DNA from: Rotaria sordida
Lineage: Eukaryota > Rotifera > Eurotatoria > Philodinida > Philodinidae
DNA length: 64,000 bases
Direction of reading: 5' to 3'
NCBI GenBank assembly: GCA_905250125.1
Contig: CAJNOL010000010.1
Span: forward strand, 59,702 to 123,701
In this document: positions 15,001-25,419 of the stretch, in pieces
Numbering within the stretch: the first letter of the stretch is position 1
Layout of the letters: every line of letters begins with the position of its first letter
Made by a program: the position numbers and the translations under genes
Notes under the pieces: model-generated
The model's input: only the letters and a program-made list of their open reading frames with translations
What the model was told of the DNA's origin: nothing
Databases searched by the model: none

Positions 15001-17131
15001 ATAGCTATGCAATCAGAAAAACTTAAACGTCAAATATCTAAAGGATTATTAAAATTATTTGATGTTCATACAAGACGTTTTAGTGATTCAACATCGAAAT
15101 CAGTATCACAAAGTCCAATAAAAAAATTATCTACACAAATATCAACAATTATCGATCAAGAAAATGATAATAATTTATCAGGGAATATTCCTATTGATAA
15201 TTCACCTACCACGATTAATAAATCACCACGTCAAAGTATTATATCAACAATACAACAAGATGAACATCAATCATCATTAATACGTCCTATACCATTACAG
15301 CAAATGCCTATTGGACAATTAATGTTACCTTATATACCATCATCACGACATTCATCTATATCAGGTTCAAGAAAATCTTCAGCTGCATCTTATTGTGAAA
15401 GTGATGATGATATTGATAGATATTTTACATTATCAGAACAACAACAACAACAAGAACAAATGAATGAAAATAATAATTTTCAAATACATACTGCTGGTCC
15501 AGGACAAGTAACACCAAGAAATTATGAAAATATGATTAATGATTTTATACATATGGGAGAAATACAACTTGGTTTAATTGTTACAAAAGGTCTTTTAGAA
15601 ATTGATGTTATTTGTGCAAGAGGTTTACAAAAAGTTATTGATGATAGTAATATCAATACTACAAATATTGAAGATAATCCACCAGATACTTATGTTAAAA
15701 CGTAATTACTAATTGTTTTGCTGTTTTTTTTTTGAACTATTAATTTATTTTTCTAATACAATACTTCGATTGATTATTATTATAAATATATTTAGAATAG
15801 TTGAAAAATGAATTGAATGTAGAGTCTGATACAAAGTCGTTTTAGTTAGTCGATATTAGTCGGAAATCTTTTGTTTAGTTATTTGAAGAATTTAGATGTA
15901 GATAATCAAAATATTATTAAATATCTTTATGCGTGTTTAAAATAAAAATGATTTATATTCTTGAATAAAAGTCTTTCCTCCGCTCTCGTCTTCTTTTCTC
16001 TGTATTACATATTAAATATCGAGTATCATATTGATCGGACGAATGAAATGAGTACTTTATTTTGTATAGAGTCTATAAGTGATCATTATTTGATTCATTC
16101 AGCATAGCTACACGAATACTCTTATAATATTACCCAATATAACAACTAAATAAGTTGATATAGTCGTCTTCGAAATTTTGTTTGTACTGTCAATATTTTT
16201 GGCATTTTTATCTTCATTATCTGCTACACAATTTTAATGAATCATGTGTATGTTCCACTTGTTCAATTGAGAATATTAAGTCGATAATGAAGATAAAAGC
16301 GTCAGAAATGTTGAAAATACAAGTAAAACTAGGAAGACGACTTTGTTAACTTATTTAGTTGTTATATTGGACGATAGTATGATAATACCCGTGTAGCTAC
16401 ACTAAATGAATCAAATAATGATCACTCATAGACTTTATACAAAAGAAAGTGCTCATTTCATTCTTTCGATCAATAAGAAACTCGATACTTAATATGTAAT
16501 ACAAAAAAAAGAAGAGGGAGAGCACAGAAAGACTTTTGTCCAGGGATGTAAATCAAAAGTTTAAGCCAATCGAAGTTTCTCAATTATGATCGATTTCTGT
16601 TCGAATTATTTATAGAATGAATCCAGTTAAGTTTAATATTAATCTATTTTATCAGAAATGACAGAAGAAAAAGAATATATCCATATTTATAACATTGTCA
16701 TATAAAATTAAATTATTTGATTTTTAAAATCAATGAAAACATCTTTCGACATTTATATATTCATTTATATTATTTCTTTATTAATAGTTATCTTCGTACT
16801 GGTACACGTCGTGTACAAAAACGTAAAACACGAACAATAAAAGCTAGTTATAATCCTGATTATCATGAAAAATTAAAATATAATGCTTGTAATGTTATGG
16901 GTAATGACAATTTTTTATTATACTTTTTTTTAATCTATTTATAATGAAATTTATTCAGGTCGTCGTTTACAAGTAACTGTTTGGCAACGTACACGTAAAT
17001 TTGAAAAAAATCAATGTATTGGTGAAGCATTTATTCAACTTGATAATCTAACATTAACTCAATTAACATTAGCTTGGTATAAATTATTTCGAGAAAAATT
17101 AGTCGAAAGTGAGTTTTATGATTCAAGTTAA
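9070..17131 (+). CDS. RIM: RIM / UNC-10: Rab3-interacting active-zone protein
   Basis: Presynaptic active-zone scaffold that binds Rab3, Munc13, Ca channels and ELKS and primes vesicle release. Exons: 9070-9592, 9967-10733, 11398-12353, 12519-12865, 12935-13360, 14183-15701, 16788-16900, 16959-17131; 1607 aa. Seen in order: a coiled N-terminus; FYVE-type zinc finger with eight Cys at 100, 103, 122, 125, 130, 133, 161, 164, ending in the RIM-typical KSG(T)W across the first splice; long Ser/Asn-rich linkers; PDZ domain at about 840-925 (GLGMRIVGG, CFVTNILPGGPAD); C2A at about 1010-1140 (QIWHDIDDLKLALTIIQASN); a polyAsp/Asn linker; C2B at about 1475-1600 (GEIQLGLIVTKGLLEIDVIC, DTYVKTYLRTGTRRVQKRKT, LQVTVWQ). 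I chose Met9070 because the upstream Met (9037) only adds hydrophobic residues. The second-exon acceptor (GAG at 9964-9966) is the only join that keeps frame and KSGTW. The start is the least certain point. Confidence 0.92.
13418..13455. repeat. Tetranucleotide microsatellite (GAAT/ATGA)n
   Basis: About nine copies of ATGA/GAAT with one GCAT interruption lie in the RIM intron between the PDZ and C2A exons (13361-14182). That intron otherwise holds only AT-rich sequence. Confidence 0.85.
15933..16570. repeat. Foldback element in RIM intron
   Basis: About 640 bp with the left half (to about 16232) repeated as reverse complement in the right half (from about 16277). Matching blocks include TCATTATTTGATTCATT near 16083 with its complement near 16405-16425, ACAACTAAATAAGTTGATAT near 16141 with its complement near 16350, and AAAAGTCTTTC near 15966 with GAAAGACTTTT near 16527. 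The arms remain roughly 80-85% alike by eye. No coding capacity: a non-autonomous DNA element or large MITE. It sits inside the 15702-16787 intron, which splits the C2B domain. Confidence 0.85.
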
Positions 17132-17417
17132 CTGTCAGATTATCGTCGATTTATTCAATGTGATGATATATAAAAACAAAGCAAAATAAGAAACTTCTAT
17201 TTTTATGCGATGTTAATATTCATTTCGTTCTTCCTTGTGTTGAGAGAATGAATCTATTTCCAGAAAATTTTCATGTATAAATGTATGTATATTTTTTTTT
17301 TGTTTTATTTACTTATAAAATAAACGAATTCAGATGAACAATAGGTATTAAGCAAGATTAAACATATATCACATGAGATATTCATATTAACAACTAGATC
17401 GAAATATGAAATGTTTC

Positions 17418-20400
17418 TTAATTAAAATGAACAGTTGGTGTCGTAATATGTTGATTTAACAAAATATTTGAATCAACATTCATTTCTTTAACAATAGTAT
17501 AAAGTAAATTATTCATTTGTCGATCTATATCATTTGTTAATGTAGTTAATGATGAATAATCTGTTTGTTTAATATCATATAATGAACGTGCAAAATCTAA
17601 TACTGCATCCTAAAAATAAAAAATTATTCTCAAATAAAACTCTTCTTAATTTTATTTCTAATATTTTTTTTTCTACTTTAAGAAATATACACATTGGTTT
17701 AACAGAACTATCCGGTCCGAGAATTCCCCAAGCAAAAACAGGTGTCATATCTTCGATTAATGTTAAAAATGTTGTTAAAAATCCATCTTGATACTAAAAC
17801 AAAATAAAAACGAAACAATTAAAAATATTTGTATAAATAATTAGAATATTTCTTTTTTGTACTTTAGCTGTTGCTCGTCGGACTTTAAGAGCACATGATA
17901 CAGCTTTATTTAATGCTTGTTCACGAAATGTTTCAGAAAACCAACGATTTTGTAATATTGTTCGCATTGCTGACGGTGGTGAATCTAAGAGAAGATTAAA
18001 GTTTAATTAAAAAAAAATTTTTTGTTTTAGAAAAGAAAACAAATTTTCTTTTTACCCAAAATTTCAAAACCTTCTAATAACATAAAATCAATTCCAACAT
18101 TATAAACTGTTGGATTTTTAACCTGCATATTAAAAAAAGAAAATTAAAGACAACAAAAACAAAAGAGAAAAATTTATTTTACTCCTGCTGCTGCAAGTTC
18201 TTCATTAATCATTGACCAATTACGTTCATCAGCTAGAAGAGCATTCATTTGTTCAAAAGCTCGAATAAAACGTGTTTTATCCTAAAATATCATATTATTT
18301 TCTTTCTTTTCATTATTCAATATTATTAGTTTTCTGTTAAGTATCATTTTCTTACGATCTCTATTATTATTTTCAGACCGACTAATAAAAAAGCAAAGTA
18401 CTTAAAATAATCTTAAGGCATTTGTGTTCTACATATATAATAAATATGCTTATAATTTCCTTTCGACAATGCATCAAGTTTTATTTAATGGCAAAAGATA
18501 TAGATATTATTTCTAATTAAATTTCGCATACTATTTTAAACCAATGAAAGATTATTTTCAGATATATTCTCTTAGAAACTTATGAATATTAAAGGAAAAA
18601 TAATTCTATGCTGAAATGTTTGTATAGATTTTTTAAAATGTTATCAAAAAAGTATTAATGTGAAAAATTATTTATTTCTGTTACTAAAAAAATTTTCTAG
18701 TTAAATCGATTTCTGTAAAGACACCTTCTGGAAAAAAAAACAAATAAAATTCACATTGAATATGATTGTAGATATGACAAAAAAACGAAATAATTGAGAA
18801 AAAGTTATTTGGAAAAGAGTGACTAAAGTTTGAAAATATGATTCAAATAAATGATAGAATATTGATTGTGTTTTCGTCGTTTCATTATTTTTAAAAACAT
18901 TATAATAGACTTAAGGAGCACATCAGTAAAAAATCTTCAAATATCCAGTGAAAAATTTTAGCAATTAAAATTGAGTAAGAAATCCGATTATAATCGATTA
19001 TAATTTGGATTTTATTTTGCAATAGTGTTGATGGAAATTCTCATATAATTAGTTTCAACCCGATTTTGATACTGTTGTACTGGCTTGTAAACAATAAGAT
19101 GAAATACAACTAAATAAAGACATTTCTCATGGAAAGAATGACAAAAAAATTGATTAAAATCAAATTTTTTTCCGTTTTTTTTACATGAGAATTATCTGCT
19201 CTTTTTCTATTCTATCTGTTAATCTGCTTCAACTCTTGTATTACTTGTTAATCAATTTTAATCATGCATATTCAATATTCGATTGTGAAACCCTAATTTT
19301 CATATAATTTTTTTGGATTACTTGTACTTAGAAGCCATGAAGTTGTCACCAAACTAAAGTCTGGTAAATGAAATAAATTTGGAACTTCTATATAAATTGT
19401 TTCAAATTGAGATGATGCAATTACATCAGAAATCGATTTAAATTAATTAAAATATTTTAATCGATATTAATCAATTGTATGCATAATATTACTTTTTTTT
19501 TATATGATACTTTTATGTATATAAAGTGCTTTTATAATTGATAACTTCACAGATTGTACTCATTTCATGTGTGTCTTCTACTTACGAAAGTCATTAGTTT
19601 CACTTCATTACTACTTTGGTAAAACATGATCTAAAAGGAATATTGAAGTATACATGGTAGAAACTTGTATCAATCGCATCACAAATCATGACACATGATC
19701 TCCAGAGACTATCACAGATCGTGACAGATGTTGTTGATATACGATCGAAAGCTATATATCAGTAACATCTCATTAGAATTTATGAATTACTTTCTTATTG
19801 TAGTTCTAGAAAATTTACTAAAAATAGCGAAGAAATGTGTCACAAGATAGATAGATAGAATAAAAGAATTTTCATGTGATTAGCAACAACAGCGTTATCG
19901 TGTTTCACATTTTAATCCCAGAATAATTGCGCTAACAGCTTTTTCTGAAATCCATTAAATAGATTAAAATCGATTAACGATTAAAATAAAATTATTACCC
20001 TGGTAATCGTTGATAATTAATTGAAAATCCCTCAGTCGGATTTTTTTTTGAATGAGATTTTAATCTATTAAATGGATTAAAATTGATTGAGAATGAAAAT
20101 CAAATTACAACTGAGATAATCTAGAATAATCGTAGTAGTAAATTATTTTTTCAATCGATTTAGAATCTTCAATCGATCTTAATCGAATTATTCTGCAGAT
20201 GGTAGTTATTTTATAGAAGAAATTTGATTCGTAAAGCAGTAATCAAAAATAATCACGATTTTCTTAGGTATATTTTTCATTGAGCAGAGCTCAGCAAGGA
20301 CATGATCACGAAGATTTTTCGAATTCAGTTAAGGCAAGACGAATGAAGCTTTTGAAAACTCTTTCTTTACCTGTAATGTTATCAAAATTTGACTACAATT

Positions 20401-23400
20401 CAATAATAAGTCGCAAATTCTTTTATGGGAAATTGTGAAAATTTCATCCGATCGTTTAATGTCTGCATAACTTTAGTCTTTGCCACAGTCATGATAACAA
20501 GACAACGACTTGGTCACGGTCACAAACATGCGTAACCATGATCGTGACAACTTTGTTCGATATCAATTCTCGAGACATTATTTGTAATGAACTTTAGAAG
20601 TTTCGCAATTGTTGAAAAGATTTTATTTTATTAATGTGCGCAAAAACAAAATATAAAAAGTGATATTTAATTATTTGATAAAATTGACTATGTAACATAT
20701 TATATGTTAAAATTTGAAAAGAGAATTCTTTTAAAAAAGGTTCTAGATGATTGTATCATCGAATCTTTTATGTAAACTTCGTTCTATACTACTGTTGATG
20801 GAAAATCTAACAGGACTACTCAGGTCAGTAATCAGATTTAAATTATAGTGAAATTTTGAAAAGTGATAAATTGTTTTTAAGATGAGTAAATTCAATTGAT
20901 ACTAGAGAAAGTCCTAATAGATTTGTGTGTATGAAATTTTCTTCTTGATTTGTGATCATTGTCAAAAGTATTAGTTCGTTGTAAAAATATCAACTTTTCT
21001 AGTATCTTCTATCCTCAGATAGCAATATTAACAATTCCAGTGTGCAGAAAAATACAAACGTTGTTCTCGGAAAGTATAAACTAAAAAGTAGTCAATTTTT
21101 AAGATGTTCTGAGAAGAAACACAATATTGTATTGAACAGCTTATTAAAATAGTTATAACTCAAGAACCAAAGTTTTATCAATATGAATCCTTTTTTCGAC
21201 GTTTTCCAGTCTCAATAGGGCTTACTTCATCTCCGATCGACAGGACTGAGTGGCTACATTGTTCGACACGTATTCACAACGTACTATGTGCAAACGTCAA
21301 TATCAACAGCCACGGAATGATCCTGGACAAGTAGTTGTCTTGGATTACTCGTCCGACAGCATGCTAACTACGTTGTTGAATATACCTACTCTTGTGACTA
21401 GTATGCGGTTAGTTAGTGTGTACGAGGACCTCAAGCAATTGACCAAAGAACTTTGTGTCAGACTGACTTTCTGTCCAGAACTACATCTAATATTAGTTGT
21501 AGAAAAGATATCGGGCTATTGAATCTGTCGCTAGGCAATACTCCATACTGCAAGGTAGCCAAAAAGCAGTAATATTCTTTCCACTTCATATCAACAAAAT
21601 GATCTATCACTTTATGAGGTTTCTCAAGTTCAGTTTACGATGGATATGAGTCAAAAGAAAAAGAAACATGTTTTTTCTTTTCATCTAACTTTCTGAATGA
21701 TACTGAATATCAATAGAAGTGACTATGGTAATGTCTAAACAAAAAAAAAAGCCATAACATACTTTCGATGCTTTTTCAAGAAAACGTTCACAAATAGCTC
21801 TTGATACTCGTTTTAAATATTCTTTTTTCTCTTCACTTCCAAGTACTTCCTAAAACATAGAAATCAAAATTCTAAGTAAATATTATCTTTGTTTTTTTTC
21901 CATTATGATCGCAAAACTAACATCACAAGCAGTTCGTACACATGATAATTTAGCTAAATAATCTGTATCAGATGAACAACGAAGTAATTTCGTTCGTAAT
22001 TTTTTATATTGAACTTGATTTTTTTGTGCTAAACGAAGTCCATATACATAATAGGGTGGTAATGAATAATACGGTGATGATGGGTCAAATATCAGATCAC
22101 CTGCATCAAGCCATTCGGCATCCTATAAAAAAAGAAATTGAGTGTTCTTTTTAGTAAAGAAAATGAAATTGTTGTTGTTTTTCTTTTTACATCCGTAGCA
22201 CTTTCAAAACTATCTGTAGAACGTATTGATCGAAGTGAACGTCGATCATTAAATGTATTTATATCTGATTGCACACTTAAAGCTGTTTGTAATTCTTGTT
22301 GAACACGAATTGAATCAGCTCGATTAAATAATATTGTATTATTATCATTGATATTATTTGTTAATGGTAAAGATTCAAATGTTGATTTAATTTGTTGTTC
22401 ATGTTCTTGTTCTAATATTAATGCTAATTCATTTGCATTTGAATTAACATCAATTTTATTTAATAAAAATTGTATTTTTTGTTTTAATTCAATTAAACAA
22501 TTAGAATTTAATGCATCATTATGTTGAATTAAATCAGGTTGATTTGTTAATATTAAAGAATTTGATAAATTATAATTAATTATTGTTAATGCACGTTGCC
22601 AATAATCAATTGATATATTAAGATGTTCAAGACCATATTTATAAAGTTGTTGTGGAGTTGGTAAACTTTCTCTTAATGGTGTATCTACAGCATTTTCCCA
22701 TTCTAAGTAAAAATGATCAAATAAAATTTCAAATAAATATTAAAAAATTAACCAACCATCGATAGAAGCTGATTTAATTAATGGTGCTACATTTTGTAAT
22801 TGATTTGGACGACGTACTTGTGTTCGACGATTGTATAGTTTCCAGAATATAAAAGCTAAACCTGAAACAAAAAGAAATTCAATTTTTAGATAAATATTTA
22901 AAAATTTTTATTGTCAATATCACATTAAGAGAATTTGTAATTTTATATTAATAGAAATTAGATGAGATATACACAATAGATGTGTTTTATTCATTGAAAA
23001 AATATATAAAAATAAATTTTGACTAATGATCAATAGTAGACTACATATCAAAAACAAAGTTAGAATACTTCCTCTTTTACAGGTGGGAGGAAGTAGATAG
23101 GAAATTAAGTTGTATACTATCGGACGTTACTTCTTATGCATTATGATACAATACCATTAAAATCTTCTCTTCAGAGAATATTTATTGACAGAATTTTCAA
23201 ACAATACTCGTCACTATTTGTTTTTTTTGAAGCACCCAAAGGCCAGTGTTATCTATCGAATTTGGATCTATACTCTTCATTGAGATATCTTATGTTATAT
23301 AAAATATATTGAAACGGTTACTATATTGTATAGATATCAGATTATAACTGCAAAGTTTTCTGTTTAGTCCGTTCTCAATTTACTCTAAAAATTTATTTGT

Positions 23401-24596
23401 TTTCTAGGCACGAGAAAGCTAACATTGAATACATAATTTGGAGATTTTAAACTAAACTAAATATCATGAAGATTTTGTATACAATAACGTTAGTATAAAG
23501 TTGATGGAAACTTGAATTTTTTGCAACGCCAGAAAGTCAAAACTATCTCAAAATCTTATTCGCTCAAATTATAAATGACAGAAAAACAGCCTAATTTGCT
23601 CGGTGCAAGCAACATTTTTAATTTATTTAGATATTTGCTCACGACTAATCATCAGTAAGTCAAATAGAAAACATTTTAAGCATATATTTAGAAAGAGCAT
23701 CGTATTCTACTTGTCACTCACTACTCTATTGATCCTCTTCAATGATATCTAAGTGTCCAAAAAAAAAGCAAATATATTTATCAACATCTTTTTATTTAAC
23801 TTTTTGTATAAGCGTTATTTTTTTGTTTGCCATCAAAGATTTATTCTCAATGAACTAACTTTAAGTCAGAAAAATGACCGATAAATGGGCGAAATTTCAT
23901 CAGAAAGATTGTGCAAAAACTTTTCGTAAATTATTGAACATCGACAGTAAAACCATCCTTAAAATACTCCAACTTTCGTAGTTCACGAACTTCTACAAAT
24001 GCTTCGAAACTATTCCATTTACAATATTGCTAGAAGCGAAACTTTGATTTCTTCAAAGATATTAACATCTCGCTGAATCCATCATTGTAAAAGCAACATA
24101 TCGCATTTCTGTTATTACACAGAAAGCAGAAACATTCATCATGCATGAAATCCTGATATTACTATACCGCGACGAACTATAAACAAAAATTACTATCATC
24201 GCGATGGTACTCAAAAATATTTTGAACTTCCTTGTTGTGTCTAATCCATAGGATTCCTGTCAGCGTGTTATACTCGATACGAAAATTCCGTACAAAATCA
24301 TGCAATTTTGTAATCTTCTCTAATAGAAAGAGACACGACGGATATCTTTCTTCATTAGAAAAATAAATAAACTTCAAAATGAATGATTAACAAGGTAATC
24401 GAAATCCTAAATTGAAAATTCACTTTTAGAAAAAACTTAAATTCTTCATTGAATAATTTATTCAAACAAAATTCTAATCTCATAAAAAAATTTTCACAAA
24501 CACTCAATCTTAGTTTTTCTTACCAACAGCTGCAATTGTTGTTGATGAAATAATTCCCACTCTACGTATATGGCTATTACTACTAATAAACGTCAT
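17418..24596 (-). CDS. MIGA: Mitoguardin (MIGA), mitochondrial outer-membrane lipid protein
   Basis: Mitoguardins sit in the mitochondrial outer membrane, bind lipids and contact the ER. Ten exons (minus): 24596-24524, 22861-22757, 22702-22191, 22122-21922, 21849-21763, 18281-18183, 18122-18056, 17984-17863, 17793-17677, 17609-17418; 524 aa. Seen: an N-terminal membrane segment at about 12-33 (RVGIISSTTIAAVGGLAFIF) followed by basic WKLYNRR; a helical central region; then conserved MIGA blocks: YGLRLAQ, LRTKLLRCSSDTDYLAKLSC, NPTVYNVGIDFMLLEGFEIL, QDGFLTTFLTLIEDMTPVFA, WGILGPDS, ending with YSSLTTLTNDIDRQM. FESATD (about residues 217-222) may be a VAP-binding FFAT motif. A splice acceptor (TTATTATAG) lies 15 bp before the ATG. 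Two large introns (18282-21762 and 22862-24523) contain repeats. Tail to tail with RIM, 286 bp apart. Confidence 0.88.
18282..21762. other. Large MIGA intron, repeat-rich
   Basis: A 3.5-kb intron where its neighbours are mostly 50-80 bp. From about 18960 to 20180 it is dominated by degenerate copies of TTAATCGATT/AATCGATTAA in both orientations. From about 19670 to 20560 there are several TCACGATCGTGAC-like words, inverted relative to each other. An open frame at 21250-21522 (+) is richer in GC than the surroundings but is not recognised. Probably a nest of decayed mobile DNA. Confidence 0.5.
22862..24523. other. First intron of MIGA
   Basis: A 1.66-kb AT-rich intron directly after the membrane-anchor exon. 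I see no gene and no long inverted repeat. The short open frame at 24177-24377 (-) has no recognisable content. Confidence 0.45.
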
Positions 24597-24700
24597 AATT
24601 ACATAAGAGATCTATAATAAAATAAAGTATATTCAAATAAATTTTAAAAAATAATAATAATAATTTATTTAAAATAAAACGAAAACAAAAATCAAACATT
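24597..24700 (-). promoter_or_regulatory. Short spacer between BORCS8 stop and MIGA start
   Basis: Only 104 bp separate the two same-strand genes. The minus strand reads a T-rich tract ending TTATTATAG with its AG at 24613-24612, leaving 15 untranslated bases before the MIGA ATG. This is either the acceptor of a 5'UTR intron or a spliced-leader acceptor for the downstream gene of a two-gene transcript. Confidence 0.5.
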
Positions 24701-25261
24701 TTAATTTTTTATTGATGCTAATAATGGTCCATCTTTTTTTTCAAATAATTGTTGTTGAACATGTTTTTGTCGAAATAGAGTTATTTGTTTACCAATATAA
24801 ACTGCTTTTTCTAAATTTGTAACAATATTCTAAAACAAAAAATAATAATAATAAATTTTTTATTTTTATTTATATAAAAAAAAGAATTTTACATTTATAT
24901 GTTCATTACTATTTGCTAAATCTTTTATAGCATCACCACTATATTCAATATCAAATATAAGACCATTCATTCGTTCTTGTAAATTTTCAAGTTCATATCT
25001 TTTTTGTATCATTACTGGTGAAGTTTTCTGCATATGTTCCTTAATTTTAAATTTATTTTGAAACAAAAATTTTTTTTCTTTTTGTTTTTTTTATTTATTT
25101 ACTTGAAGTCGATAAAATGCCAAAGATGGTTCATTAGCATTATATTGTATTGTATCATTTAAAAAACGTATTGATGAATCTACTTTTGTTTGAATATCTC
25201 GATCTGGACGATTCATTAAAGAATTTAAACGTGAATCCGTTAAATTTAATGAAGATACCAT
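24701..25261 (-). CDS. BORCS8: BORC complex subunit 8 (BORCS8)
   Basis: Subunit of BORC, the lysosomal-membrane complex that recruits Arl8 and moves lysosomes along microtubules. Exons (minus) 25261-25103, 25039-24893 and 24829-24701, all in phase 0, 144 aa (human about 119). The hallmark NANEPSLAFYRLQEHMQKTS spans the first splice and matches the ANEPSVALYRLQEH signature. It is followed by a helical region and EYSGDAIKDLANS, equivalent to EYACSAVKSLVDSS. The C-terminal tail is basic and poorly conserved. It starts 158 bp from geminin on the opposite strand and ends 104 bp before MIGA. Confidence 0.88.
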
Positions 25262-25419
25262 TAGAAATATATTTCAAATAAACAGAAAATAAAATATATC
25301 TATCAAAGATTAACTTTTTTATCCAATAAAATTGAATTTATCTTTTACCGACCTCTATGAATATCGATAGAGAAAGATATTTCTTTGTATAGAAGAACTT
25401 TTTTTTTATTTCAATAATC
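25262..25419. promoter_or_regulatory. Shared divergent promoter of BORCS8 and geminin
   Basis: 158 bp lie between the two start codons, leaving little room for anything but a bidirectional promoter and short 5'UTRs. The sequence is AT-rich, with GATATTTCTTTGTATAG just before the geminin side. No TATA box or other element can be named with confidence. Confidence 0.5.
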
